DNA of 64,000 nucleotides from JBKEAJ01 sp047974415 (GCA_047974415.1 JBKECH010000020.1:36261-100260), one strand, 5' to 3'; positions 26,197-35,467 are shown, counted from the stretch's first letter. Made by a program: numbers and translations. Notes: generated from the letters alone by a model not told the origin.

Positions 26197-26820
26197 ATGA
26201 AGACCACAAACGTACCATTTATCGAAAGTAGCAAGAACCTGGACAAACAGGGCAACACCCTTGTTGTTGACACCCTGAACTGGGAGGAGTTCCCATACAA
26301 ACCTGATGTGAAATTCACATTCGCACACACGGGCAAGAGTATCTGCATCAGGTTTGTGGTGCAGGAGAAACATCTGCGTGGACAGGAGCTGCAAGACAAT
26401 GGGGATGTTTACAAAGATAGTTGTGTGGAGTTTTTCTTTTCTCCCAATGGCGACAAGAACTACTACAATTTTGAGTTCAACTGCATCGGCACGCCACATG
26501 TGGGCTATGGCCCTGGTCGAGAAAAGCGCAAACTGATATCGCCCAACAGATTAAGGCAGATTAAAATTGCGACATCACTAGCTCGCAAGGCAATAGACCA
26601 AAAGGATGGGCAGCAAGCGTGGGAGCTGATGGCAGAAATACCCATAACTTTCTTCGAGGAGCATCCTTTCAACACATTGTCGGGGAAGACTTCGACCTGC
26701 AACATGTACAAGTGTGGCGACGAGACCCAGACACCCCACTTCCTGTCGTGGAACCCTATCGATACCAAAGATCCGGACTTCCACCGGCCTGAGTTTTTTG
26801 GCACTATCGTTTTTGATTAA
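26197..26820 (+). CDS. CBM9-like domain protein
   Basis: The 207-residue protein is a single carbohydrate-binding family 9-like beta-sandwich. Recognisable segments are LNWEEFPYKPDVKFTFAHT, the conserved VYKDSCVEFFFSP, NYYNFEFN and the terminal FHRPEFFGTIVF. There is no signal peptide, so it may be cytosolic. In Bacteroidota such proteins are widespread and uncharacterised; sugar binding is inferred from the fold. It is the last gene of the methyltransferase-HAD cluster, 10 bases after the HAD gene. Confidence 0.82.
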   Translation: MKTTNVPFIESSKNLDKQGNTLVVDTLNWEEFPYKPDVKFTFAHTGKSICIRFVVQEKHLRGQELQDNGDVYKDSCVEFFFSPNGDKNYYNFEFNCIGTPHVGYGPGREKRKLISPNRLRQIKIATSLARKAIDQKDGQQAWELMAEIPITFFEEHPFNTLSGKTSTCNMYKCGDETQTPHFLSWNPIDTKDPDFHRPEFFGTIVFD

Positions 26821-27122
26821 GCTAAACATGCATTGGAGAGCTGTAATGAGTGTTTAAAGCTCGACATAATAAAGATTTTTTTTGCGATTGAGGATAGAGG
26901 AGCTATGCCTCAATCGCAAAAAGCTAGCTAAGCATTTGTCCTGAAGAGATTGGAGCATATAGCAGATGAGCTAATGCATATACTGGATTGAAGAGATTTG
27001 GAAACACGAGTGTATGTTATGGGTTTATTTGTTTAGGACAGATGAAGACGAGCCTCAAGGGGGTGGCATTAATTTTTATAGAAAGTATGACTCCGATATT
27101 GGATATTATGGATAGACTATAG
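26821..27122. repeat. Intergenic repeats: BR2 copy with long palindrome, and BR1 end
   Basis: A diverged BR2 copy spans about 26826-26988 (CATGCATTGGAG at one end, GAGCTAATGCATATACTGGA at the other). Inside it a 13-bp perfect inverted repeat TTTGCGATTGAGG/CCTCAATCGCAAA (26881-26893, 26908-26920) could form a stable hairpin, but the T-run is on the 5' side. A BR1 right-end remnant at about 27093-27121 abuts the stop codon of the minus-strand TPR gene. Confidence 0.6.
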
Positions 27123-28040
27123 TTAGAGTCCGAGCTCGTTTGCCTTCTCCATATCAGAACGGCCCTTAGCATCTTCGTTATTGTCAAAATAAACCAGGGC
27201 TCTATTTTTATAAGCATGAGCATTTGCTGGAAACATCTCTAAAGACAGGTTGATATCAGCTAGAGCTTTATCATTATTTCCCAATTTGAAGTATGCAAGT
27301 CCTCTATTGTTTAAAGAATAGGCTCTCAATTGTCGAAAATCTTCGTTGTCAGGCATATTCTCAAGAGCCCTGTTATAGTCGGCTACGGCACGGTCAAATT
27401 GTTCTTGTTCCATAAAGAGCCACGCTCTCTCTTCGAATGCAAAGGACTGTCTACAGTCAAGCTCTATAGCCCTGGTATACTCTTTTAATGCAAGGTCGAT
27501 GTTTCCTAGTTTTTTATTTATCGTAGCCCTAGAAACGATTGATTCGTAATCTTTTGTATCTAAATCCAAGATCTTATCATGCTCAGCTATTGCCTCTGTA
27601 AGCAAGCCTAATCTATATAGGCAATCTGCCTTTATTCTAATAAGCTTGACATTGCTAGGCTCTTCGGATAAAGCTATATCTAAATCCTGAACAACTCGAT
27701 GCACATCACAATTTCCTAACCTAACCCACAATACGGCCCTGTAAGCGTAGGCCTGATAATAGTTTGGGTTAATCTCAATGGCTTTACTTATTGCCTCTAT
27801 TCCTTGATGCTCCTTTCCTAAATTTGCCAATGCTCTACCCTTTATGACTAGCGAAAGATAATCAGAAGAGTCCTTATTTATTAACTTGTCGGCATAGTAA
27901 ACTGCTTTTTTATATTCTCCTTTGTTGAAAGATTCAAGAAGATTGTCAAGCTCTTTTTCTGACTTTTTGTGTTGTTGTCCACCGCAGGCTATCAACAAGA
28001 TAAACAACAGAATAGACATGAAGTAATTTGGTCTAACCAT
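27123..28040 (-). CDS. TPR-repeat lipoprotein
   Basis: The 305-residue protein has a lipoprotein signal (SILLFILLIAC, Cys at about residue 19) followed by seven or eight tetratricopeptide repeats (e.g. AYAYRAVLWVRLGNCD, ALKEYTRAIELD, AVADYNRALENMP, NNRGLAYFKLGNNDKAL). It should be an envelope scaffold for protein contacts; the partner is unknown. Two starts (28040 and the Met at residue 8) give the same mature protein. A TACTTTTG -7 box at 28064-28071 (minus) precedes it. A BR1 repeat end lies directly beside the stop codon. Confidence 0.85.
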   Translation of the reverse strand: MVRPNYFMSILLFILLIACGGQQHKKSEKELDNLLESFNKGEYKKAVYYADKLINKDSSDYLSLVIKGRALANLGKEHQGIEAISKAIEINPNYYQAYAYRAVLWVRLGNCDVHRVVQDLDIALSEEPSNVKLIRIKADCLYRLGLLTEAIAEHDKILDLDTKDYESIVSRATINKKLGNIDLALKEYTRAIELDCRQSFAFEERAWLFMEQEQFDRAVADYNRALENMPDNEDFRQLRAYSLNNRGLAYFKLGNNDKALADINLSLEMFPANAHAYKNRALVYFDNNEDAKGRSDMEKANELGL

Positions 28041-28105
28041 CTTTTATATCCACTTTAAGTCAACAAAAGTACAATATTTTATATTAATAAAACTGAGAAC
28101 TTCAC

Positions 28106-28113
28106 TATCTTTG
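28106..28113 (+). promoter_or_regulatory. -7 promoter box for mpl
   Basis: TATCTTTG, an exact TAnnTTTG box, lies 67 bases before the mpl ATG; the oppositely oriented box for the TPR gene is at 28064-28071. Confidence 0.55.
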
Positions 28114-28180
28114 TTTTTTAAAATCAAGGCAAAGCTAACATCACTTCTGCCTCGCTTAAACATTAACAAAAGACCTATAT

Positions 28181-29542
28181 ATGCGAATTTATTTTATTGC
28201 TATCGGTGGTAGTGCAATGCATAATTTGGCTATCGCCCTACATAAAAAAGGGCTCCAAGTAAGTGGTAGCGACGATGCCGTATTTGAACCATCGCGAAGC
28301 AGACTCGCAGAATATAATCTGCTTCCACAAAGACTTGGTTGGTATCCCGAAAATATCAACAGTTCTATAGATGCGGTAATACTTGGAATGCACGCACGAG
28401 TAGACAACCCCGAGCTACTAAGGGCTCAGGAACTAGGTCTCAAAATATATTCGTATCCCGAATATCTTTACGAGCAAACTAAAGACAAAATCAGAGTAGT
28501 TATCGGTGGCTCGCACGGTAAGACTTCTATCACATCGATAATAATGCATGTGCTGAAAGAGAACAACTTGTCTTTCGACTACATGGTGGGTGCCAAATTA
28601 GAAGGCTTCGACACAATGGTGTCCTTAAACAAGGATAGTAAAATTGCCATTTTTGAAGGTGACGAATACCTATCATCGCCCATTGACCGCCGTCCAAAAT
28701 TTCATTTATACCACCCACATGTAGCCTTATTGAGTGGCATCGCTTGGGATCACATCAATGTCTTCCCCATTTTCGAGATGTACCTAGAGCAATTCAGCAT
28801 TTTTGCCAACTTAATAGAAAAAGATGGGGCTTTGTTTTTTTACGGTGGCGACGAGCATCTGCAAGACATTGCAAAAGAACTGCGCAATGACATTTATACT
28901 GAAGCATATACAGAGCATTCTTCGATAATAAGAAATGAGAAAACGCTATTGATCTCTGATAACAAAGAGGTTCCTATCGAGATATTTGGAAAACACAATC
29001 TACAAAACATCGCTGGTGCAAAATTGGTGTGTAATAAAGTTGGCATAACAAACGAACAGTTCTACAGAGCTATTAGTAGCTTTCAGGGGGCAGCACGACG
29101 CCTACAACTACTTGCATCTAACAATAACTGTAAAGTGTACTATGATTTTGCCCATTCGCCATCAAAACTTGAGGCTACTACCAAGGCTGTGAAGAATCAG
29201 TTCCCAAACAAAAGACTTATAGCCGTTATGGAGCTACACACTTTCAGCTCTCTAAAAAAAGAATTTCTACCTCAGTATAAAGTATGTATGAATGATGCTG
29301 ACGAGGCTTTTGTATACTACGCCCCCAGAACAATAAAACACAAGAAACTAGAACCTATAACTGAAGAACAAGTTGCCAAGGCCTTTGATAAAGAAGGATT
29401 GCAAGTATTTACCAACTCCGACGAGCTATTCGACATCCTAAAATCTAAAAATACAGACGAGACAATCTTTTTACTTATGACTTCAGGCACCTTCTCGGGC
29501 AAGGACTTACAGAATTTTGCTAACGATATATGTAAATCATGA
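28181..29542 (+). CDS. mpl: Mpl, murein tripeptide ligase (peptidoglycan recycling)
   Basis: Mpl attaches recycled L-Ala-gamma-D-Glu-meso-DAP to UDP-MurNAc. The 453-residue protein shows the Mur-ligase layout: N-terminal UDP-binding domain (FIAIGGSAMHNLA, GSDDAVFEPS), the ATP P-loop GGSHGKTS at 109-116, the middle-domain EGDEY, and the C-terminal ligase domain with YDFAHSPSKL. The AIGGSAMHNLA entry and missing MurC features favour Mpl over MurC. It fits with dapF, asd and the NagZ-like fusion elsewhere in the window as part of DAP and murein metabolism. Confidence 0.92.
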   Translation: MRIYFIAIGGSAMHNLAIALHKKGLQVSGSDDAVFEPSRSRLAEYNLLPQRLGWYPENINSSIDAVILGMHARVDNPELLRAQELGLKIYSYPEYLYEQTKDKIRVVIGGSHGKTSITSIIMHVLKENNLSFDYMVGAKLEGFDTMVSLNKDSKIAIFEGDEYLSSPIDRRPKFHLYHPHVALLSGIAWDHINVFPIFEMYLEQFSIFANLIEKDGALFFYGGDEHLQDIAKELRNDIYTEAYTEHSSIIRNEKTLLISDNKEVPIEIFGKHNLQNIAGAKLVCNKVGITNEQFYRAISSFQGAARRLQLLASNNNCKVYYDFAHSPSKLEATTKAVKNQFPNKRLIAVMELHTFSSLKKEFLPQYKVCMNDADEAFVYYAPRTIKHKKLEPITEEQVAKAFDKEGLQVFTNSDELFDILKSKNTDETIFLLMTSGTFSGKDLQNFANDICKS

Positions 29543-29565
29543 AACTGAAGATTAACCCCGAATAT

Positions 29566-30111
29566 CTACACTTCCTCTACCGAGTCGATACCTAACTGTA
29601 CGGCCTCAAGATTAATTGGTATAAGCTTATGATGTCTGCTATTGAGGGAGTTTTCCAGCCCTTTTTCTAGGTTTTGAAAATTCACTATGGGTTTTACTTT
29701 CAAATAAGCCCCGAGTACTATCATGTTAAACACTCTCGAATTTTTCATTTTCTCGACAGCTAATTTCGTAGCCTCGATTTTGTATATGTCAATGTCTGTA
29801 CGAGTTGGCGCAGCTTTAATGCCATTCGGTTCATAAATCAGCACTCCTCCTGGCTTGACAGATTTTTCAAACTTATCCAACGATTGTTGGTTTAATATCA
29901 CTGCTGTATCGTATTTGTAAAGAACAGGAGAACTAATGCGGTCATCACTCAATATCACCGTAACGTTTGCTGTTCCTCCTCTCATCTCTGGTCCATAGGA
30001 TGGAAACCACGAGACCTCCTTTCCTTGCATTACTCCTGAGTAAGCAAGAATTTTTCCCATTGCAAGAACTCCTTGACCTCCAAAACCAGCTACTATTATT
30101 TCTTCCTTCAT
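29566..30111 (-). CDS. korC: 2-oxoacid:ferredoxin oxidoreductase, gamma subunit
   Basis: The 181-residue gamma domain (POR_gamma family) begins IIVAGFGGQGVLAMG, has the SYGPEMRGGTANVTV motif and VILNQQSLDKF. It is the last gene of a four-gene operon (ferredoxin, alpha, beta, gamma) encoding a thiamine-pyrophosphate enzyme that decarboxylates a 2-oxoacid to an acyl-CoA while reducing ferredoxin. Closest architecture is the Vor/Kor group (branched-chain oxoacids or 2-oxoglutarate). It is separated from the beta gene by a BR3 repeat. Confidence 0.9.
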   Translation of the reverse strand: MKEEIIVAGFGGQGVLAMGKILAYSGVMQGKEVSWFPSYGPEMRGGTANVTVILSDDRISSPVLYKYDTAVILNQQSLDKFEKSVKPGGVLIYEPNGIKAAPTRTDIDIYKIEATKLAVEKMKNSRVFNMIVLGAYLKVKPIVNFQNLEKGLENSLNSRHHKLIPINLEAVQLGIDSVEEV

Positions 30112-30202
30112 GTGTTTATGTTTTGTTTTTTATTTGTCAGATGCACCTCGCCAATACAATTATGTCGTGTGTGAAAACAGGTTCTAATGGCTCGTTTCAA
30201 GT

Positions 30203-30310
30203 GTTTAAGATTATGCAATAAGCTTTAGGCTTTTGCTAGGTTATTAATCATCCTCCTGTGTGTAGTTAGGCTTACAGCCTACTGCATGAAGGTTTCATCT
30301 GTTTAATATC
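30203..30310 (-). repeat. BR3 intra-operon repeat, copy b
   Basis: Contains the family landmarks ATGAAACCTTCATGCAGTAGGC and AAGCTTATTGCATAATCTTAAAC, lying between korB and korC. Confidence 0.65.
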
Positions 30311-30316
30311 TGGCTT

Positions 30317-31090
30317 CTAGTTAAAAACTCCCTTCTCACCATCTTTCAGATCACCAAGTGGAAATACAGGGAACATATTTTCTTCCATCCACTTGTTAGA
30401 GTCATCGGGTGTCATACGCCAACCAGAGCTACATGTAGAAACAATCTCTATAACCGACATTCCTTTCTTGTTTAACACCTTATCTACTCCTTTGGTTATG
30501 GCTCGTTTGCATTTCTTCGCTGCTCCTGCAGTATGCACTGCCTGGCGTGTGACATAGGATGTTCCTGGCAGCAATGCCAGCAAATCAGACATTTTGAGAG
30601 GATATCCAGATAGATCTACCTCTCTACCTGTTGGCGAGGTAGATGTTACTTGTCCCAACAAGGTTGTCGGCGCTTGCTGTCCACCAGTCATTCCGTAGAT
30701 TGCATTATTTATAAAAATTACCAATATGTTATCACCCCTATTGGCAGCATGAATAATTTCGCCTGCGCCAATGGATGCTAGGTCTCCATCGCCTTGATAG
30801 GTAAAAACAAATCTGTCGGGCATCACCCTTGCAATACCTGTTGCTACTGCTGGAGCTCGACCATGAGCCGCCTCGTGCCAATCTATGTCGATATATTTAT
30901 ATGCAAAAACAGCACAACCCACAGGGGCTACACCAATGGCTTTTTCCTGTAGGTCTTTTTCTTCCAGCACTTGTGCAAGTAGTTTATGTGCAACACCGTG
31001 ACTACACCCTGGACAATAGTGCATTGTCTTTTCCGTAAGCAACTTTGGTTTACTATAAACTAAGTTCTTAGGGTTAATTATATCTTTCAT
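30317..31090 (-). CDS. korB: 2-oxoacid:ferredoxin oxidoreductase, beta (TPP) subunit
   Basis: The TPP-binding beta subunit carries MHYCPGCSHG, the TPP/Mg signature GDGDLASIGAGE...NRGDN followed by NNAIYGMTGGQQ, and STCSSGW near the end. The frame extends to 31123, but those residues come from a BR3 repeat; the ATG at 31090 (MKDIINPKN) is the sensible start, giving 257 residues. It works with the alpha subunit encoded just upstream. Confidence 0.93.
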   Translation of the reverse strand: MKDIINPKNLVYSKPKLLTEKTMHYCPGCSHGVAHKLLAQVLEEKDLQEKAIGVAPVGCAVFAYKYIDIDWHEAAHGRAPAVATGIARVMPDRFVFTYQGDGDLASIGAGEIIHAANRGDNILVIFINNAIYGMTGGQQAPTTLLGQVTSTSPTGREVDLSGYPLKMSDLLALLPGTSYVTRQAVHTAGAAKKCKRAITKGVDKVLNKKGMSVIEIVSTCSSGWRMTPDDSNKWMEENMFPVFPLGDLKDGEKGVFN

Positions 31091-31219
31091 CTGTTTAAAA
31101 TACTGCAATAAGCTGTAAGCCATAGGCTTTATGCTTTTGCCGGTTTATAATCAGCCTACTGTGTGTAGTTAGACTTATAGCCTATAGCCTACTGCATGAA
31201 GGTTTCATATGTTTAAAAT
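31091..31219 (-). repeat. BR3 intra-operon repeat, copy c
   Basis: Lies between korA and korB. It is bordered by direct repeats GTTTAAAA (31092-31099 and 31210-31217), in gene direction runs from ATGAAACCTTCATGCAGTAGGC to CTTATTGCAGTATTTTAAAC, and ends next to the korB ATG. Confidence 0.7.
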
Positions 31220-31220
31220 T

Positions 31221-32309
31221 TTAGTTCATCTTGCTCAATAGTTCATCGTAAATTTCATCAGGGGTTGGGCAATTTCCTCCCATTCGCCCTAGGAAATTTA
31301 CAGGAACATATTTTTTTGACTCCAACACCGACAGTTTTACGTCTTGTATCATCTGCCCTGCATTCAGCTCTACGCACATAAAGCTCTTCACTCGTTGTGA
31401 CAATTTAGCAATGGGTTCTTCTGGGAAAGGATAAAGAGTAATAGGACGCAAGAGTCCTACTTTCTTCCCTGCCTCTCTTGCCATCTCCACAACTTTCTGA
31501 CAGATTCGCGCCGCCGAACCGAAAGCTACTAACACATGGTCGGCGTCGTCGCACATTATTTCCTCGTAGCGGACCTCATCTTCACGCATTGATTTATACT
31601 TCTTTTGAAAACGGATGTTATTCTGTTCCATTATGTTGGGGTCAAGCTCCAAGGAGGTTATAACATTCTGACTGCGGCTTGCTGGCTTTCCAGTTGTTGC
31701 CCACGAGCCATGTAGCTCAGCAATTTCTTTGTCTGTCCATCGAGGGACAAACTCCTTCAACTCAACCTTTTCCATCATTTGTCCGACAATACCATCGGCA
31801 AGTATCATTACTGGATTACGATATTTAAAAGCCAAGTCGAAGCTCAAACCAACAAAGTCGTACATTTCTTGCACCGAGGCTGGTGCCAGCACTAGCAAAC
31901 AGTAGTCGCCATGTCCTCCTCCTTTTACTGCCTGAAAATAGTCCGATTGCGAGGGCTGAATAGTTCCCAATCCAGGACCACCTCGCTGCACGTTGACTAT
32001 CACACAGGGTAACCCAGCTCCGGCCAAATAAGAAATCCCTTCGGTCATCAAGCTAACACCTGGGCTTGAAGAACTTGTCATGGCCTTTTTGCCGCATCCT
32101 GCGGCTCCATATACCATATTTATTGATGCAACCTCACTTTCTGCTTGCAAAACCACCATTCCTGTTTCCTTCCATGGCTCGCGTGCTATCAGGGTTTCTA
32201 ATATCTCCGATTGCGGAGTAATAGGGTAGCCGAAGTAAGCATCACATCCACAGCGTATCGCAGCTTCTGCTATTACTTCGTTCCCTTTCAATAATTTTAT
32301 TTCTGTCAT
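31221..32309 (-). CDS. korA: 2-oxoacid:ferredoxin oxidoreductase, alpha subunit (VorB/KorA type)
   Basis: The 362-residue alpha subunit has the pyrimidine-binding domain (YFGYPITPQSEI, AESEVASINMVYGAAGCGKKAMTSSSSPGVSLM), the middle segment PVMILADGIVGQMME and a C-terminal transketolase-like domain (LRPITLYPFP). In Bacteroidales this form is usually annotated VorB (3-methyl-2-oxobutanoate). Together with the other subunits it supports ferredoxin-linked amino-acid fermentation or 2-oxoglutarate metabolism; which oxoacid is preferred cannot be read here. Confidence 0.92.
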   Translation of the reverse strand: MTEIKLLKGNEVIAEAAIRCGCDAYFGYPITPQSEILETLIAREPWKETGMVVLQAESEVASINMVYGAAGCGKKAMTSSSSPGVSLMTEGISYLAGAGLPCVIVNVQRGGPGLGTIQPSQSDYFQAVKGGGHGDYCLLVLAPASVQEMYDFVGLSFDLAFKYRNPVMILADGIVGQMMEKVELKEFVPRWTDKEIAELHGSWATTGKPASRSQNVITSLELDPNIMEQNNIRFQKKYKSMREDEVRYEEIMCDDADHVLVAFGSAARICQKVVEMAREAGKKVGLLRPITLYPFPEEPIAKLSQRVKSFMCVELNAGQMIQDVKLSVLESKKYVPVNFLGRMGGNCPTPDEIYDELLSKMN

Positions 32310-32366
32310 TTATTTACTTTTCTGTTACTCGCATGGGCATCTTCAAAACTCTTCCAGGACTCATAA

Positions 32367-32597
32367 CTATTTGCTTTCCTTTACTCTATACACACTTATA
32401 CACGAATCTGGGCATACTATAGCGCATGCCTGACAAGCTATACATTCATCAGGGTTTGCCATATAAGAATAGTGATAGCCTCTGTCATTTACCTCTTTAT
32501 TCAGCAGTAACACAGAAGTAGGACATGCCACTACACAAAGGTCGCACCCCTTACATTCTTCTCGATCTACTACTACAGCTCCTTTTATTTTTGCCAT
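32367..32597 (-). CDS. korD: 2x[4Fe-4S] ferredoxin subunit of the oxidoreductase
   Basis: The 76-residue protein has two CxxCxxCxxxCP-type cluster motifs: CKGCDLCVVACP and CIACQACAIVCP. It is the first gene of the operon and passes electrons from the TPP site to external ferredoxin. A -7 box TATCTTTG on the minus strand at 32657-32664 lies 60 bases upstream. Confidence 0.92.
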   Translation of the reverse strand: MAKIKGAVVVDREECKGCDLCVVACPTSVLLLNKEVNDRGYHYSYMANPDECIACQACAIVCPDSCISVYRVKESK

Positions 32598-32882
32598 TGC
32601 ATAATATTTTATTTGCTATCTTCTGTCAGTGTCTTTTCAAAAATCCTAAGGACTAACAAAGATAGTTGAAAATTGGAACATTTTCCAGTTTCATCCTATT
32701 TTTCACCTTCCCTTGTTATCATTTACTCTCGCAAACATATAAAAACACCTTTCAAGTCTTTAATTTTTTAGGAATATTGTCCACACAAGTGTTTTATTAC
32801 TCTATCCTTTTTTACAGCGTCCAATCAATAAACGTAGTCAAACGACATAAAGTATAGTATTGTCGATAAAAAAATCATTACT
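32598..32882. promoter_or_regulatory. kor operon promoter region
   Basis: Minus-strand TATCTTTG at 32657-32664 is the probable kor promoter. The rest (32670-32882) is AT-rich; a 63-codon plus frame there lacks family features and is not called. Confidence 0.5.
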
Positions 32883-33200
32883 TGTGTCTGTCCATAATAT
32901 CAAGGTTTGTCGCTCTGTTTATTAAGAGCTTGTGCTAGAAAATCAAGTTCCAGAAGGTAGCGGAGAGCCTATGTATTCGCCCTCAACAATGTTATGAAAC
33001 TATACAGGTAGCATTGTTAACACAGATATTGGACATTATAGACAGACTCTACTTAGTGTCTGTCTATAATGTCGGGAGTCTGAATTAGAACGTTCAAGAT
33101 CAAGGCTTGCGAAACTTTGTGAATTGAGAGTTTACTTGTGTAAATGACTAATTCGCAAAGTGAGCATAACGCAGATATTGGACTTTATAGACAGGCTCTA
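32883..33200 (+). repeat. Two BR1 elements in tandem
   Basis: The first (32883-33053) has the family inverted ends (TGTGTCTGTCCATAAT and ATTGGACATTATAGACAGACTCTA) but a different interior. The second (33054-33200) carries the usual interior. CTTA occurs at both edges of the second copy, and CTTG borders the first, consistent with target duplications. Confidence 0.75.
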
Positions 33201-33247
33201 CTTAGAACAAATACATCCAATGCAAGAGATCAAACTTCATGCCAGCT

Positions 33248-35374
33248 TTATTCTAGCCTTTTAACACTATCTACACCATCTATTTGAGACAATTGTTTTA
33301 TTATACTTCCAAGTTGATTAACCCCCGACACTACCATCTTAACTTCTCCATGAAAACGATTTACGTCTGTATCAAAGCTTAGATTACGCACATGCACACC
33401 TCCTTTATTGCTCACAACATCAGACACATCATTAATCAGTCCAAATCTATCTTCTCCTGATATTGACAACACAGCCTGAAAATTGTAACTATCTTCGTTG
33501 CTCCTCCAGCGTGCTTGAAGAATGCGATAAGAAAATTTCTCGAAAAGGTATTTGGCATTGGGACACTCTTGTCTATGAATTTTTATGCCTTCGCCGATGG
33601 ATATAAATGCAAATATATTATCGCCGTATATCGGATTGCAACACCTTGACAAAGCATAGCTCACCTTGTTGAGGTTTTTATCGATAATTAGAGAGTCGCC
33701 AGAATCAAACTCAACATTCTTAAGCTCTTTTGGCGAAAGGAGGTCCTTAACATTTTCTATGGCAGAAGCATCATTTGTTTTAAACTTCGATTTTATCGCC
33801 AAGGTATCTATTTTTCCAGCAAACACGTCCGCAAAAAAATCCACTGCCAACTTATACTTAAACTCTTTAAGCATCGCCTGAATATTGCTATCGTTAAAAT
33901 CAAGCTTCCAATGCTTAAACTTACGTTCTACTATTTCTTTACCTTGAGCAGCATGTTGTTTTAACTGCTCATTTAGCGCGACTTTTATGCGACTTTTAGC
34001 CTTACTTGTAAGCACAAAGTTCAGCCAACTTGCTGTGGGTCGCTGACTGGCAGAAGTGTCGACACTCACCAAATCGCCACTTGTCAACTTTGATTTTAAT
34101 GAAACATACTTGCCATTTATTTTACCTCCTGTGCAGCTGTCGCCAACCTTGGAATGAACAGCATAAGCAAAGTCCAGCAAACTTGCCCCAGCACTAAGTT
34201 CTATTAAATCGCCCTTGGGCGTAAATACATATATATGGTCATCGTAAACATCCGTTTTCATGTCCTCAATAAAATCACCAATATCCATGCTCGGATTTTC
34301 TATTATCTCGCGAATATTCCCTAGCCATTTGTCGAGATTCTCTCGGTCTACACCACCTTTGTAACGCCAATGTGCTGCCAAGCCTTTTTCTGCAATCTCG
34401 TCCATGCGTTTTGTCCTGATTTGCACTTCTATCCATGCCTTGTCTGGCCCCATCACGGTAGCATGAAGCGATTGATAACCATTCTCCTTGGGATGTGAGA
34501 TCCAGTCTTTCATACGTTTGGGGTTAGACTGATACTCCTCTGTTACAAAAGAAAACGCTTGCCAACAAGCAGATTTCTCATCCTCTAAGGGAACATCCAA
34601 TATTATCCTGATTGCAAATAAGTCGTACACATCCTCAAACTCTCGACCTCTTTGCATCTTGCTCCATATTGAATTGATGGATTTTGTGCGAGCTTTCATC
34701 TTTATCTGCAATCCCTTAGACTTAAGCTTCTTTTCTATTGGTTTGACAAACTTTGCCGTGAAGCGTTCAATTTCGCCCTCCAAGTTACCCAGCTTATCTT
34801 TAATGAATTTGTAATCTTCGGGATGCGTGTGCAGCAAGGCTCCGTCTAGCATCTCTGAATTTATATTGTACAATCCGAAACGATGCGCCATCGGTGCATA
34901 TATCGACGATATTTCTTCCACTAAGCCATCACGCGCCTCGACAGGCACTGCTACAAAGCTACGTATCTCCTCTAGCTTGACTGCTAGATACAACAACACT
35001 ACACGAGCATCACCAGCCAAAACCATCAGCAAGCTCCTTATTTTATTCGCATTTACAGATATATTCTCTGCCGACACATCTTCAATACGCCGAATACCTT
35101 TCAACAAAGACACCACACGCTCTCCAAACTGCTCGTTCAGGGCTTCGTCCTGCTCATTGCAATTCAGTAGCAAAGCTGCGATGGCTGAAGGGACACCAAG
35201 CCCAAATTCTGCAATTGCAATATGTGCAACCGACAGACTATTGTATTGCTTTTTGTGGCTTGCAGTCTTACTATTTGCATACTGCAAAGCTTTTTCTATC
35301 TCGGAAACTTCCTCAGCCGAATACACTTCATTGCAGCTCTGTATCAGAACTGTTCTATTGTTAGGTATATCCAT
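33248..35374 (-). CDS. relA: RelA/SpoT-family (p)ppGpp synthetase with degenerate hydrolase domain
   Basis: The 708-residue long RSH protein has an N-terminal HD-domain remnant (about 20-170), the ppGpp synthetase domain (about 225-340: EDVYDLFAIRI, RMKDWISHPKENGYQSLHAT, EVQIRT), a TGS domain (about 372-435: VFTPKGDLIELSAGASLLDFAYAVHS), a helical/zinc-finger segment with conserved CC (ALSRCCNPI) and a C-terminal ACT domain (about 635-708). At the place of the catalytic HDxxED motif the sequence is LLNCNEQDE (residues 69-77): His and Asp are lost. It should therefore make but not degrade (p)ppGpp. Synthetase residues look intact. Confidence 0.9.
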   Translation of the reverse strand: MDIPNNRTVLIQSCNEVYSAEEVSEIEKALQYANSKTASHKKQYNSLSVAHIAIAEFGLGVPSAIAALLLNCNEQDEALNEQFGERVVSLLKGIRRIEDVSAENISVNANKIRSLLMVLAGDARVVLLYLAVKLEEIRSFVAVPVEARDGLVEEISSIYAPMAHRFGLYNINSEMLDGALLHTHPEDYKFIKDKLGNLEGEIERFTAKFVKPIEKKLKSKGLQIKMKARTKSINSIWSKMQRGREFEDVYDLFAIRIILDVPLEDEKSACWQAFSFVTEEYQSNPKRMKDWISHPKENGYQSLHATVMGPDKAWIEVQIRTKRMDEIAEKGLAAHWRYKGGVDRENLDKWLGNIREIIENPSMDIGDFIEDMKTDVYDDHIYVFTPKGDLIELSAGASLLDFAYAVHSKVGDSCTGGKINGKYVSLKSKLTSGDLVSVDTSASQRPTASWLNFVLTSKAKSRIKVALNEQLKQHAAQGKEIVERKFKHWKLDFNDSNIQAMLKEFKYKLAVDFFADVFAGKIDTLAIKSKFKTNDASAIENVKDLLSPKELKNVEFDSGDSLIIDKNLNKVSYALSRCCNPIYGDNIFAFISIGEGIKIHRQECPNAKYLFEKFSYRILQARWRSNEDSYNFQAVLSISGEDRFGLINDVSDVVSNKGGVHVRNLSFDTDVNRFHGEVKMVVSGVNQLGSIIKQLSQIDGVDSVKRLE

Positions 35375-35467
35375 TGTTTAATTTTATAGATTTAGAGCAA
35401 CTTGCAAACAAGAAGTTCAACATTCATTGGCTCTTAGTCTCACCTCTCGCCAGTCTCTCTCTACATA

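Noticed and set aside
30112..31220. Operon break in kor caused by the BR3 repeats
   Set aside because: No terminator is visible in either repeat, all four subunit genes are intact and in the usual order, so a single operon is still the simplest reading.
32666..32857. 63-codon frame upstream of the kor operon
   Set aside because: AT-rich, Phe/Ser/Tyr-rich, no domain, overlaps the probable kor promoter.
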